A stretch of 64,000 nt of DNA from positions 62,001 through 126,000 of the forward strand of contig CAZKYC010000001.1 of NCBI GenBank assembly GCA_964556895.1. The letters are read 5' to 3'. The position numbers were made by a program, and so were the translations under genes. The notes under the pieces were generated by a model. That model was given only the letters and a program-made list of their open reading frames with translations, did not search any database and was not told where the DNA came from. The DNA is from Hinthialibacter sp964556895. GTDB lineage: Bacteria; Hinthialibacterota; Hinthialibacteria; Hinthialibacterales; Hinthialibacteraceae. Positions 9,310-18,811 of this stretch are shown piece after piece; position 1 is the stretch's first letter, and each line of letters opens with the position of its first letter.

Positions 9310-9427
9310 ACACGCACCGCCCAAAAACCGCGCCTCAAACACAAAACAAGCCGGCCCGATTTTGGCGGAATACCCAGGCAACGCCGACCCGCACTGCACC
9401 TTCATGGACAAGGTCGAGTAGCCGCGC

Positions 9428-9997
9428 TTATTCGCCGCGCCCCAGCAAGCCGAGTTCTTCGGCGCGAGGTTTGAGCGCGTCGATGATAAACTGGATGTGT
9501 TCGCCCAGCTCAACGCCGAGTTGTTCGGCGCCACGGTTGACTTCGTCGCGGTTTACCTTGGCGGCGAAACTCTTGTCTTTCAATTTTTTCTTAACGCTCT
9601 TCGGCGCCAGCGTGTGAATGCCGTCGGGGCGCACAAAACAACACGCGCCGATAAAGCCCGTGATTTCGTCGCAGGCCAACAGCGATTTGTCTAACGGGCT
9701 CTTACACTCTTCGCCCCATTGGGTGAAATGACAGGCGATGGCGTGGGCCATCTCGTCTTCGCCGCGCTCGCGCAGCCAGGCCATGATGCGCTTGGGGTGG
9801 TCGTCGGGCCATTGTTCATAATCCGCGTCATGAAGCAGCCCGGTCACGCCCCATCGTTCGACGTCGCTCTCGCCGCCGCCATACTTGAGCGCCGCCGCTC
9901 GCATCACCACCTCCACCGAACGCGCATGAATGCGCAGCGCCTCGCCCGGCGTCCATTCACAGAGAAGTTCCCAAGCTTCATCGCGGCTGATTGTCAT
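9428..9997 (-). CDS. HD-domain phosphohydrolase
   Basis: 189 residues. A single HD domain is visible: His in ALRIHARSVEVVMRAAA, the HD pair in GLLHDADYEQWPDDHP, and a later His in AHAIACHFTQW. Such small HD proteins hydrolyse nucleotides or other phosphoesters; the substrate cannot be read from sequence. It is 21 bases downstream of the dGTPase-like gene on the same strand, so the two are probably co-transcribed. It faces the end of the secretion operon convergently. Confidence 0.75.
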   Translation of the reverse strand: MTISRDEAWELLCEWTPGEALRIHARSVEVVMRAAALKYGGGESDVERWGVTGLLHDADYEQWPDDHPKRIMAWLRERGEDEMAHAIACHFTQWGEECKSPLDKSLLACDEITGFIGACCFVRPDGIHTLAPKSVKKKLKDKSFAAKVNRDEVNRGAEQLGVELGEHIQFIIDALKPRAEELGLLGRGE

Positions 9998-10018
9998 CGT
10001 TCACCTTCATTTCAATTT

Positions 10019-11155
10019 TCAAAACCCAAACAGTTGGCGGTAGTCTTCTTCGGCGTAGCGGTCGGTCATGCCTGAAATATAGTCGCAGGTGCAGCGTTCA
10101 AGACGATAATCGCCTATTCGCGCCTGGAACGATTCCGGCATCTGGTCTGGATGGTTGGTGTAGTTCTCAAACAGGCGCTGAATAATCAACCCACAACGGG
10201 AGTTTGAACGCAACACCTGCGGATGGCGATAGAGGTGGTCAAATAAAAACCGCCGCGCTGACTGAACATGGTCCTGCATCGCCGGGCTAAAGCCGACCAG
10301 CCCGTCTTGGATCTCGCCTGCGTGGTGATTCAGCCGCCGTATGGTCTCTTCGGCGAGGTCGGTGACCTGCCAGTTGATCAAGTGAAGAATGAGTGGATAC
10401 CGCCGCCGTTTTCCGCGCCATTCGGCGACCTGGTCACGCACCTGCTCAGCCGCCTCGCGCCACAGAGGCACGGTCATCACGTCGTCAGGGTGAAGCAGGC
10501 CCGAATCGATGCCGTCGTCTAGATCATGGCTGCAATACGATATTTCATCTGCGGCGTCGACGACTTGGGCCTCGATACAGGGCGCGCCTTCGAGGCCTTT
10601 CCCCATGCCCACATAGGGCGCGTGGCCTTTGAGGATGCCGCGGCGGGTTTCTTCAGTCAGATTGAGCCCGACGAACTGGGGGTAGCGCACTTCGAGATAA
10701 TCGACGATGCACAACGCTTGGGCGTTGTGTTCAAACCCGCCCGACGCCTGGGCGAGATCGTTTAACACGCGTTCGCCCGCGTGGCCAAACGGCGGGTGGC
10801 CCAGGTCGTGGGCCAGGGCGATGGCCTCGCACAGGTCTTCATTGAGCGAGAGCGCCCGCGCCAGCGTGCGAGCGATTTGGGCGACTTCGAGGGTATGAGT
10901 CAGCCGGGTGCGGTAGTGGTCGCTGGCTTTGTTGATAAACACCTGGGTTTTATATTCCAGCCGCCGAAAGGCGCTGCTATGGATGATGCGGTCGCGGTCG
11001 CGCTGGTAACAGGTGCGGTAGCCGTGCTCGCGTTCGGAGTAGATGCGTCCACGCGAATTGGCCGACTTAGCGGCGTAGGGCGCCAGTCGTTCGCTCTCCC
11101 ATTGTTCAAAACGCTCACGCGACAGAATTGATGCCATTTTCGTGGAGTTGACCAT
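10019..11155 (-). CDS. dgt: Deoxyguanosinetriphosphate triphosphohydrolase-like protein
   Basis: About 378 residues from the ATG at 11155 (11137 is an alternative; neither has a clear ribosome binding site). Contains the family N-terminal block (GRIYSEREHGYRTCYQRDRD, FRRLEYKTQVF), the metal-binding HTLEVAQIARTLAR and the HD motif LAHDLGHPPFGHAGE. Members cleave dNTPs to nucleosides and tripolyphosphate and influence dNTP pools. Length and motifs fit the shorter Deinococcus/Thermus-like dGTPase subgroup rather than the 505-residue E. coli enzyme. Confidence 0.9.
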   Translation of the reverse strand: MVNSTKMASILSRERFEQWESERLAPYAAKSANSRGRIYSEREHGYRTCYQRDRDRIIHSSAFRRLEYKTQVFINKASDHYRTRLTHTLEVAQIARTLARALSLNEDLCEAIALAHDLGHPPFGHAGERVLNDLAQASGGFEHNAQALCIVDYLEVRYPQFVGLNLTEETRRGILKGHAPYVGMGKGLEGAPCIEAQVVDAADEISYCSHDLDDGIDSGLLHPDDVMTVPLWREAAEQVRDQVAEWRGKRRRYPLILHLINWQVTDLAEETIRRLNHHAGEIQDGLVGFSPAMQDHVQSARRFLFDHLYRHPQVLRSNSRCGLIIQRLFENYTNHPDQMPESFQARIGDYRLERCTCDYISGMTDRYAEEDYRQLFGF

Positions 11156-11242
11156 AGTGGTTTTTATCTTAAATAGACTGTATGTGGTGATGGGGTGAGA
11201 ACCCACCCTTCATTTGCTCTCTTCTTGATTTACACCCAGTGT

Positions 11243-11318
11243 GGCATGGGTACAACTCTACTCGCTTCAGTGCGGCTCCGCCTTTTTGCACAGGCGCTCA
11301 CAGAGTTGCACCCATGCC
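11243..11318. repeat. Hairpin repeat family B, copy 1
   Basis: A 76-base element bounded by imperfect 17-18 base inverted repeats (GGCATGGGTACAACTCT and its near complement AGAGTTGCACCCATGCC) with an internal segment CTCGCTTCAGTGCGG shared with the copies at 21892, 22103 and 60092. It sits upstream of the dgt-like gene, in the gap of about 280 bases before the flavin-reductase gene. Confidence 0.75.
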
Positions 11319-11432
11319 TGAGTTGGATTGTCTATTATTGAAAGGACGAATATCGTTTTTTGACCCAATTCCAGGTCATCCATCAAGGGAAATACTCAAA
11401 TTTCGGATGAACCTGTATTTTGATATTTCTCC

Positions 11433-12014
11433 TTACTTCAAATACGCGTCTGGCGGCACATAGCCCGGGCGCACATCGCTCATATCGAGAATGCGACGCC
11501 CTACGCGGTAGCGGGCGCCGCCCATGTAATACAATAACAGTTCTTCGGGCTGCCAGCCGATCTGATCAATCTGTTCATGCATGCCGACATATAAGACTTC
11601 CGCCGTGATCATCGGGCGCCCCATGCCTGGAATAATGTCTCTCACCCGACATTCGATTTGGGCCAGGCATTCGGTAATCATGAGAGGCGTGACGGTTTTC
11701 GCCCGCGCAGTCGTTAAATTTAATATCCGTATTTTGTCGACGTCGCGCCCAGAATGGACGCCGCAAAAATGAGCCTCTTTGACCAGCGACTCGCCCGCCA
11801 CGCCTAAAATAAAATCGCCCGACTCTCTGACAAAATGATAACTCTGTGAACTGGGCTTTAACGAAATCGCCACCATGGGCGGGTCTAAACTAACAGGCAT
11901 ATACCACAAAACAGGCGAAACTGCGTTGAAACGACCCTTACGCGCAGAGAGCAAAAGCACCGGATGAGAAACAATCAAGTTCGAAAAATCGCCTATCGGT
12001 TTAGAGATCATCAC
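11433..12014 (-). CDS. Flavin reductase-like FMN-binding protein
   Basis: 193 residues with the split-barrel flavin reductase pattern: HPVLLLSARKGRFNAVSPVLW near the N-terminus, PPMVAISLKPSSQSY, and GDFILGVAGESLVKEAHFCG in the middle. Related proteins bind FMN and reduce flavins or act as oxidoreductases; the substrate is not identifiable. It is divergent from the chaperone operon and not obviously linked to the dgt operon, from which repeat B separates it. Confidence 0.8.
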   Translation of the reverse strand: MMISKPIGDFSNLIVSHPVLLLSARKGRFNAVSPVLWYMPVSLDPPMVAISLKPSSQSYHFVRESGDFILGVAGESLVKEAHFCGVHSGRDVDKIRILNLTTARAKTVTPLMITECLAQIECRVRDIIPGMGRPMITAEVLYVGMHEQIDQIGWQPEELLLYYMGGARYRVGRRILDMSDVRPGYVPPDAYLK

Positions 12015-12176
12015 CCGGCCCTTTCTGCCAGCAACAAATAGCGATTCAGTAAATTATGCCCGAATGACCTCATTCGCCAAGTTGCACTTGCTACAATGCG
12101 CCTGATTCATTACAATCGTTCCACTGCCTATAAATCGGCATTTACACAAAACTAACTCGACTGACGACAACGAATT

Positions 12177-13463
12177 GTGGATACGAACACCGTAACACTC
12201 ACACGCTCTCCTTATGAGGTCCTCAAAGTCAACCCTTGGGCTGACATAGAGACCATCAAAGCCCAGTATTTTCACTTGGTGAAACAATACAATCCAGAAT
12301 ATTATCCCCAAGAATTTATTGAGATTCGTACGGCGTTTGACATTCTCAAAGAACCAGCCAGCCGCGCGGTCTCAGATATCGAAAACTTTTCGCCGCCGCC
12401 CTCGTTTAACCATAGCGATTATAAAGGGATGGACATTCACTCCATCTCTCTCTTCAAACTCAACCAAGAGATGAAAACGCTCTGCGGCGAACGCGAATTA
12501 CACCAACTTGAAGGCGCAGAAAAAGACAAGGCGCTTCACCTGCTTCACGGCGCAGCCCTCTACCAGTCAATTCACGGACACATCGAAGAAGCCAAAGAGG
12601 TCTGGAGCAAGATTCTCCAACTCTACCCTGACGACGAAGAGTCAAAAAGCAACCTTACCTATACCACATGGCAAGAAGCCTTTGACCGGTTCTCTGACGG
12701 CCAATATGAGAAAGCCGAAACCGCCTTTACCCAACTCGCCGAGTCAGGCTTCACCAACGCCGCCATTTATAAAAATATTGCCCTCGCCCAAGAAAAGCAG
12801 GGCAAAAAAGACGAAAGCCGCGACTCGTGGAAGCAGACGATTGACTCACTCAACCAAGAATTAAAGTCTGACCCCGAAAATGATTATCTGAAGGCCTTGG
12901 TTATCGCCGCCCATAAATACACCGGCGGCTACCACCTTGAAAGCCACGAAAACGGCGAAGGCAGCGAAGACAATATCACCGCCGGGTCGGCAAAAGAACT
13001 TGGCTACGCTTGCATCAAACAAGGCAACTGGCGCCAAGCGCTTGAAGCGCTCGAGCGCGCCCGCAAAGACAACGAAAAAGACATCGATGTCTTATGCCAA
13101 CTTGGATGGGCGTATCTCAATACAAATCAACATAAAATCGCGTTTCAAACCTGGAACCACGCGCTAAAAATCGCCCCGTCTAAACAGGGTGTCATCGACC
13201 ACCTGGTCAAAGGACACACCATTTTTGGAAAACGCCTCGTCGAACAACGTATCTTTAACCAGGCGCTGGTTCAATTCAAAAACGCATTAAAACACGAGCC
13301 AAATAACATCGAACTCAGACTGTTAGTAGGCGAAACCTTTTTTAATATGAAAAACTACACCTCCGCCTTGTCTGAATTTCAGCGAGTGATGGAGCACGAA
13401 CCACGAAACAAGGTCGCCCGGCAGGGCGTGAGAGAGTGTAAACGTCTCGGAGGATTTCGATGA
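12177..13463 (+). CDS. J-domain-like TPR protein lacking the HPD motif
   Basis: 428 residues, starting at a GTG. Residues about 11-70 align with a J domain (SPYEVLKVNPWADIETIKAQY ... EIRTAFDILKEP), but the HPD tripeptide needed to stimulate Hsp70 ATPase is replaced by Asn39-Pro40-Glu41. The rest is a series of TPR-like helical hairpins (for example LGYACIKQGNWRQALEALERA and VEQRIFNQALVQFKNALKHEP). Its stop overlaps the grpE start, and dnaK follows, so it probably acts with that chaperone. No canonical DnaJ is in the window. Confidence 0.8.
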   Translation: MDTNTVTLTRSPYEVLKVNPWADIETIKAQYFHLVKQYNPEYYPQEFIEIRTAFDILKEPASRAVSDIENFSPPPSFNHSDYKGMDIHSISLFKLNQEMKTLCGERELHQLEGAEKDKALHLLHGAALYQSIHGHIEEAKEVWSKILQLYPDDEESKSNLTYTTWQEAFDRFSDGQYEKAETAFTQLAESGFTNAAIYKNIALAQEKQGKKDESRDSWKQTIDSLNQELKSDPENDYLKALVIAAHKYTGGYHLESHENGEGSEDNITAGSAKELGYACIKQGNWRQALEALERARKDNEKDIDVLCQLGWAYLNTNQHKIAFQTWNHALKIAPSKQGVIDHLVKGHTIFGKRLVEQRIFNQALVQFKNALKHEPNNIELRLLVGETFFNMKNYTSALSEFQRVMEHEPRNKVARQGVRECKRLGGFR

Positions 13464-14002
13464 TTGGTTGGTTGACCCGGTCAACTCAACTCGATCCTCG
13501 AGACGTATTTCCAATCGACAATATGCCGATTGAGACGTATGGAGGAAAAGGGACCAGCGCAATCAGGCTGATGTATAAAAAGACGCCTGCCTTGCCCGCT
13601 CCCGGCGATACGCGGCGCCTGGCCGCCAAAAACGGCCTGGACAAGAATAAAGAAGATTTTTTCCGCCGCATTCTCCCAATACTAGATAGCTTTGACACAA
13701 TCTTTAACTATGCAAAAAACAACCACTTAGAGAGCAATGAGACCATCACCAACTGGGTAAGAACGCTAGAATCGCTCTATAGGCGATTGTTCTCGGCTCT
13801 AGAAAAAGAAGGCTTGGTTAAGATAGAATCGCAGGGGCGTCAACTCAACCTCTCAGTTCATGAGGTGGTTGAAACCCGTGAAGCGCCAGAAAAGCCTGAC
13901 CAATTGATTTTAGAGGAATTACTGAAGGGGTATCAATACGGGAACCGGGTCTTACGCGACGCCAAAGTGGTCGTGGTTAAGAACCCTCGCGTTGAAGATT
14001 AA
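13460..14002 (+). CDS. grpE: GrpE-like nucleotide exchange factor
   Basis: 180 residues. The second half carries the GrpE pattern: FFRRILPILDSFDTIFNYA (long helix and four-helix bundle), LFSALEKEGLVKIESQG, and the beta-wing end VVETREAPEKPD ... LLKGYQYGNRVLRDAKVVV. GrpE exchanges ADP on DnaK. The N-terminal 60 residues are unusual and lack the long acidic coiled coil of E. coli GrpE. Placement directly before dnaK supports the call. Confidence 0.85.
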   Translation: MIGWLTRSTQLDPRDVFPIDNMPIETYGGKGTSAIRLMYKKTPALPAPGDTRRLAAKNGLDKNKEDFFRRILPILDSFDTIFNYAKNNHLESNETITNWVRTLESLYRRLFSALEKEGLVKIESQGRQLNLSVHEVVETREAPEKPDQLILEELLKGYQYGNRVLRDAKVVVVKNPRVED

Positions 14003-14021
14003 ACCATTACACGCGTTCTTC

Positions 14022-14043
14022 TTCATGATATGTTATCATCGAA
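14022..14043. promoter_or_regulatory. Inverted repeat between grpE and dnaK
   Basis: TTCATGATA-TGT-TATCATCGAA forms a near-perfect dyad with one unpaired base, in the 155-base gap between grpE and dnaK. It could be an operator or a processing hairpin in the messenger. It is not the classic CIRCE element, whose arms are TTAGCACTC/GAGTGCTAA. Confidence 0.4.
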
Positions 14044-14157
14044 GATTGCGTCAATCGAAAAAAACTTGATTGATCGGCCAGATTTAGACGACAAGTTCAC
14101 TGAACTTATGATATATCTTGGCCATATACCGAACGCGCGCCGGAGGAAGCAGAATAG

Positions 14158-15912
14158 ATGGCTAGGATTTTAGGCATCGACCTTGGAACAACAAACTCCG
14201 TAGTTGCTTATATGGCGGGCGAAAAGCCCACCATTATTCCCAACGACCTAGGAGACCGGATTACACCGTCGATTGTTTACTACCAGGATGACGGTTCCGT
14301 CCTAGTCGGTAAAAAAGCCCGGCGGGCGGCGGGGATGAACCCTGACCGCTCAATCTTTTCAATTAAGCGTCATATGGGTACGGCTTATCGCGTCGACATC
14401 GACGACCTGAGCCACACCCCGCAAGAGATTTCGGCCTGCGTGTTGCAGAAATTGAAATCCGACGCCGAAGAGTTTCTTGGTGAAGAGTGCCCTCAAGCAG
14501 TCATCACCGTCCCGGCCTATTTTACGGATGCGCAACGCCAAGCGACCCGCGACGCGGGCGAAATCGCTGGATTCACCGTACGCCGCATTATCGACGAACC
14601 GACCGCCGCGGCCATTTCGTATGGCCTCGAACGCGAAAACGACCAAATTCTCATGGTCTATGACCTTGGCGGCGGTACGTTTGACGTCTCGATCATTGAA
14701 ATGGTCGAAGGCGTATTTCAGGTTCTCTCAATCAAAGGCAATAACCACCTCGGCGGCGACGACTTTGACCAACGCATCGTCGAAAACATGGTCGAACGCT
14801 TTAAAGAAAAAGAAGGCGTCGACCTGACCAATGACACCAAGGCCATGTTCCGCCTTCGCGAGGCGGCCCAAGAAGCCAAAATCGAACTCTCAGGCGTGAC
14901 CAAGACTGAGATCATCGTCGAAGCCATCGCCATGACCGACCGCGGCCCGGTGACGCTCGCCGAAGAACTCACCCGCGCCGAATTTGAGAGCCTAGTTCAC
15001 GACCTGATCGACATGACCACCCAGCCAACCCTTGACGCCATTCAAGACGCCGGGCTGAAACCAGATGATATTTCAAACATTCTTCTGGTTGGCGGCAGCA
15101 CCCGCATCCCTTACGTTCAACAAACCGTGGCGAAGGTTGTCGCCAAAGAACCGCGCAAGGACGTCAGCCCTGACGAATGCGTCGCCTTGGGCGCCGCCGT
15201 TCAGGCGTCGATTTTGGCCCCGCTTGATGACGAATTACATCATTCAGCGGCTGACGCGGTCAACAAAGACGGCCCGGTCATCGTTCACTTGACGCCGTTC
15301 TCACTGGGCGTCGGCTTAGCTGAAGACCGCTATGGCGTGTTGATCGAACGCAACTCGACCTACCCGACCGAAGCCAAAGACCTGTTTACCACGACGCGCG
15401 ACTTCCAAGATGCGATCAGCTTCCCCATTTATGAGGGTGAAGAAAACATCGCCTCGGCCAACACCTTTTTAGACATGTTGCGCATTGATAAGATTCCGCC
15501 CGCACCGCGCGGCGTGCCGCGAATCGAAGTCACCTTCCGCCTCAACCAAGACCGTATTCTTGAAGCGACGGCGAAAGACCTCACCACCGACACCGAAGTC
15601 AGCATCACCGTTATGGCGACTGACAACCGCCTCAGCGACGACGAACGCAACGCACTGAAACAACAGACCCAAGAACGCGTCGCCCAACAAATGACCGCCC
15701 GCCAGCGACAAGACATGGCGAATGAGGTTGATAGTTTGGTCTTCCGCGCTAAGCGCGTGTTTGGCGAATCTGAAGACCCAATGGCTGAAGAAGCCATGCG
15801 CGTTCTCAGCGACCTCGAAGAAGCGCGGACCCAGTCGGATGAATCATCTGTACAAGAAAAAATGGGCCAGTTGAACGAAATGTTGGCCCGCTACGAAACA
15901 GCCGATTATTAA
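14158..15912 (+). CDS. dnaK: Hsp70 chaperone DnaK (short form)
   Basis: 584 residues. The ATPase domain shows the Hsp70 signatures GIDLGTTNS, IDEPTAAAISYGL, DLGGGTFDVSI and ILLVGGSTRIPYVQ. The substrate-binding beta domain follows (residues about 385-490), then a helical lid that ends near residue 580, without the long disordered tail of E. coli DnaK (638 residues). A strong ribosome binding site (GGAGGA) precedes the ATG. Being next to grpE and a J-like protein it may be the main DnaK or a specialised paralogue. Confidence 0.93.
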   Translation: MARILGIDLGTTNSVVAYMAGEKPTIIPNDLGDRITPSIVYYQDDGSVLVGKKARRAAGMNPDRSIFSIKRHMGTAYRVDIDDLSHTPQEISACVLQKLKSDAEEFLGEECPQAVITVPAYFTDAQRQATRDAGEIAGFTVRRIIDEPTAAAISYGLERENDQILMVYDLGGGTFDVSIIEMVEGVFQVLSIKGNNHLGGDDFDQRIVENMVERFKEKEGVDLTNDTKAMFRLREAAQEAKIELSGVTKTEIIVEAIAMTDRGPVTLAEELTRAEFESLVHDLIDMTTQPTLDAIQDAGLKPDDISNILLVGGSTRIPYVQQTVAKVVAKEPRKDVSPDECVALGAAVQASILAPLDDELHHSAADAVNKDGPVIVHLTPFSLGVGLAEDRYGVLIERNSTYPTEAKDLFTTTRDFQDAISFPIYEGEENIASANTFLDMLRIDKIPPAPRGVPRIEVTFRLNQDRILEATAKDLTTDTEVSITVMATDNRLSDDERNALKQQTQERVAQQMTARQRQDMANEVDSLVFRAKRVFGESEDPMAEEAMRVLSDLEEARTQSDESSVQEKMGQLNEMLARYETADY

Positions 15913-15949
15913 ACACGTTTAACTTGAATTACGCTTACTACCATTGATC

Positions 15950-15978
15950 CCAGACGGCCTCGCGCCGTCTGGTTTTTT
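15950..15978 (+). terminator. Rho-independent terminator after dnaK
   Basis: CCAGACGGC-CTC-GCGCCGTCTGG-type stem followed by TTTTTTGTTTT, 38 bases after the dnaK stop. It closes the chaperone operon. Confidence 0.88.
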
Positions 15979-16095
15979 GTTTTCATGCTTATCTGCATGT
16001 AATTATTACCAGGAGGTTCGCCCTCCCCGTAATACCGAAAGCAAGTCAATATAAATTGAGCAGAGACGCGTTCAAGAAAGTGTAAGTTTGATTTC

Positions 16096-16206
16096 TAGAG
16101 CGTTTGTCAAAAAATGTGCGTAAAGCGCGCCCGTATCCGCCGCGGCGGACAGCGATAGATACAGTTACGTAAACTCAATCCGCACATAATTCTGGCAACC
16201 ACTATA
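16096..16206 (+). mobile_element. MITE-like repeat family A, copy 1
   Basis: A 111-base non-coding element bounded by TA and by imperfect terminal inverted repeats (TAGAGCGTTTGTCA on the left; the right end reads TATAGTGGTTGCCA on the other strand). The centre holds the palindrome TCCGCCGCGGCGGA and the block CAGCGATAGATACAGT. It lies in the 444-base gap between dnaK and the next gene; apart from it and the terminator I see nothing definite in that gap. Confidence 0.75.
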
Positions 16207-16356
16207 AAACTGAAAAAATGAATTGGTCAGCCTAACGAGACGTTTTGTCCAATCGTTATTTATAGATTGAAGGCGCATACCCTGCGATAAATCAGGGATT
16301 TCGCGATACAATAGTCAGCAACACCGGCTTTGAAAGCCTACCCAAGGAGATTTTGA

Positions 16357-17961
16357 ATGGACGCCATCCTTTGTCCAGAATGTGGCGCGAGCAACCCGGT
16401 TGAGGCGCAAGTTTGTGAAGAATGCAACGCTGACCTGTCAGCCGTCAAAAGCATAATCGATACCGCAAACACCCATTACAACGAAGCGCTCGCCCTCGCC
16501 CATAACGGCAAATTAGACGAAGCCCTCGGCCAAATCGAAGCCGCGTTGGCGTTGTCGTCAGAGAACCCCCAATTCCATAACTTAATGGGCACCATCTACG
16601 CCCAAAAAGGCCTGTACACCGAAGCCATGCGCGCCTGGGAACGTTGCATGGCGCTCGACCCGGAATTTGAAAAAGCCTACAAAAATATGGAAAAAGCCCG
16701 TCATATGGAAGAAGAAGCGGTCGAAGAAGAAGAACGCCGCCCCTACATCATGAAAACCTATATCGCCTATGCGGCCGCGGCCTTGATGTTGGTTGTCACC
16801 ATCTATTTTGGTTTTCGCCTCAATACCAAAAACCGAATGATTGACGACTATGCGGTACAATTGAGCGCCAAAGACCAGGCGATCAGCGCCCAAAAAGACC
16901 GCCTCAACAAAGCCGACGCCGAATTGAACGCCTATAAATCAAATTTCCCTGAGGGCGGCATTGAAGGCATCCTGCAAAAAATGAGTCAATCTGAATCGCT
17001 GGCCGAAACCCGCGAAGCCCAGATTCGCCGGCTGACCGAGATGCGTAACAAAGAGCGCGACAGTTTTCGCGACCAGATCGCCGCGCTGCAGAAAGAAAAA
17101 GACGACCTGGTTCGTGAAACCCAAAAAATTAACGCCTTATCAACCGAAGTCAGGACCCGCGACGCAAAAGTTAACGCACTCCAAAAACAGCTGACCGATA
17201 CCCAACACGCTCTCACGCTCGCCCAAGAGCAAGCGGAAACCTACCGCACCCAACTCGAAACCGAACAACAGAGCGCTCAACAGGCCCGTCTCACCCACGA
17301 AGACGAAATCAAAACCATTCGGCGCACCTACGACCAAAACATAGAAACCCTGCGCGAAGACAACCGAAAACTGCGCGATGAAATCGCCGCGCTGCAACGC
17401 AGCATGGATGACTACAAATACGCCAACGAACTGGCGGTCCAAGCCCAAGAACAGTTGGAGCAAAACAACTACCAATTGGCCCTGCAAAACGTCGACGCCG
17501 GGTTGAACCGCGCCAGCGGCCATGCCTTGTTGGTTTCCATGCAAGAAGCCATTCAAAAAATTCTCGACGACCCGCTCGAACAAGCGCTTCGCCTCGAAGA
17601 AGCCCGAAACCGTGAAGAACAGATGCAGGCCAAACGCCAACAGTTAGCGTCTCGCTTGCTCAAAGACGCCAACACCAGCCTCTCGAACGGCAAACTCGAC
17701 GAATCGGTCGAACTCGCCGAACAGGCGATGAAACTACTGCCCGACGATGAGCGCCAAATTGCCGATGCGCAAAAAGTCATCGACCGGGCGGAAGAGCAAA
17801 AAACCAAACTGCGCCTGATTTTACTTGAAGCCAAAGAGTCAATCACCGACAATAACCTGAGCGACGCTCGACGCAAACTGCAACAAGCGATGAAACTCTC
17901 ATCCTCACACCCCGAAGTCAAAGCGTTGGAGGCGCAACTCAACGAAAACCAGGAATCGTAA
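16357..17961 (+). CDS. Zinc-ribbon / TPR / single-pass membrane coiled-coil protein
   Basis: 534 residues, function not recognised. Domains in order: a zinc ribbon with two CxxC pairs (CPECGAS ... CEECNAD, residues 6-24); about three TPR-like hairpins (residues 30-110); an acidic linker; a membrane helix around residues 136-152 (YAAAALMLVVTIYFGF); a long coiled coil (about 155-355); then further TPR-like hairpins to the end, again with A-N-T-SLSNGKLDESVELAE character. The topology suggests TPR domains on both sides of the inner membrane linked by a coiled coil. Monocistronic, with larB beginning 64 bases later. Confidence 0.75.
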   Translation: MDAILCPECGASNPVEAQVCEECNADLSAVKSIIDTANTHYNEALALAHNGKLDEALGQIEAALALSSENPQFHNLMGTIYAQKGLYTEAMRAWERCMALDPEFEKAYKNMEKARHMEEEAVEEEERRPYIMKTYIAYAAAALMLVVTIYFGFRLNTKNRMIDDYAVQLSAKDQAISAQKDRLNKADAELNAYKSNFPEGGIEGILQKMSQSESLAETREAQIRRLTEMRNKERDSFRDQIAALQKEKDDLVRETQKINALSTEVRTRDAKVNALQKQLTDTQHALTLAQEQAETYRTQLETEQQSAQQARLTHEDEIKTIRRTYDQNIETLREDNRKLRDEIAALQRSMDDYKYANELAVQAQEQLEQNNYQLALQNVDAGLNRASGHALLVSMQEAIQKILDDPLEQALRLEEARNREEQMQAKRQQLASRLLKDANTSLSNGKLDESVELAEQAMKLLPDDERQIADAQKVIDRAEEQKTKLRLILLEAKESITDNNLSDARRKLQQAMKLSSSHPEVKALEAQLNENQES

Positions 17962-18025
17962 TCTTGTCGATGCGCCTGAGTTTGCGATACTGTCAGCCGC
18001 ATGGCGGCGTGGACGAGAGGAAGCG

Positions 18026-18811
18026 ATGCACCCAGATCGGATACGAGATGTATTAGAGCAAGTCAGCCAGGGCCAAGCGTCAGTTGACGACGCCTTGCTC
18101 TTGCTGCGCGATTTGCCCTACGAAGACCTTGGCTTCGCCAACATCGACCATCACCGCGCGCTTCGCCAAGGCCAGCCCGAAGTCGTGTTCGGCCAAAACA
18201 AAACCATCCAAGAGATTGTCGACATCGTCGGCGCGATTCGCGAGAAAAACATGCCCGTTCTGACTACACGCGCGTCAGAAGACGCGCTGGCGAAGTTAAA
18301 AGAAGCCTATCCGAATGGAACGCTGCACCAACGCGCCCGGGCGTTCACCGTCGGCGACGATGAAATCGGCGAGGCTGTCGGCAACGTCTTGGTCGTTTGC
18401 GCCGGGACCTCAGACCTGCCCGTCGCCGAAGAAGCCGCCCTCACCGCGCGCTTTACCGGCTCAAAGGTGAAACGCTTGTCAGACGTGGGCGTGGCGGGCA
18501 TCCACCGCCTGTTAGGACGAATCGACGTCTTACGCAACGCCGATGTGATCGTGGTTGTCGCGGGCATGGAAGGCGCGCTGGCTAGCGTCGTCGGCGGCCT
18601 GGTCGACTGTCCGGTGATCGGCGCGCCCACCAGCGTCGGCTATGGCGCCAGTTTTGGCGGCGTGTCAGCGTTGTTGACCATGTTGAACAGCTGCAGCGCA
18701 GGCGTCACGGTCGTGAATATCGACAACGGCTTTGGCGCCGGGTTCGCCGCCAGCGTAATCAACAAAAAAATTCACCATGCAAAAAAACACGCGAAGGAAC
18801 CAGTCGGATGA
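18026..18811 (+). CDS. larB: Nickel pincer cofactor biosynthesis protein LarB
   Basis: 261 residues. N-terminal part resembles LarB (LDHHRALRQGQPEVVFG-like segment present as NIDHHRALRQGQPEVVFGQNK), and the C-terminal half is the PurE-like NCAIR mutase fold with CAGTSDLPVAEEAA, GMEGALASVVGGLV and TSVGYGASFGG. LarB carboxylates and hydrolyses nicotinic acid adenine dinucleotide, the first step to the nickel pincer nucleotide. larC and larE are not in the window. Its end overlaps the next gene by an ATGA. Confidence 0.93.
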   Translation: MHPDRIRDVLEQVSQGQASVDDALLLLRDLPYEDLGFANIDHHRALRQGQPEVVFGQNKTIQEIVDIVGAIREKNMPVLTTRASEDALAKLKEAYPNGTLHQRARAFTVGDDEIGEAVGNVLVVCAGTSDLPVAEEAALTARFTGSKVKRLSDVGVAGIHRLLGRIDVLRNADVIVVVAGMEGALASVVGGLVDCPVIGAPTSVGYGASFGGVSALLTMLNSCSAGVTVVNIDNGFGAGFAASVINKKIHHAKKHAKEPVG

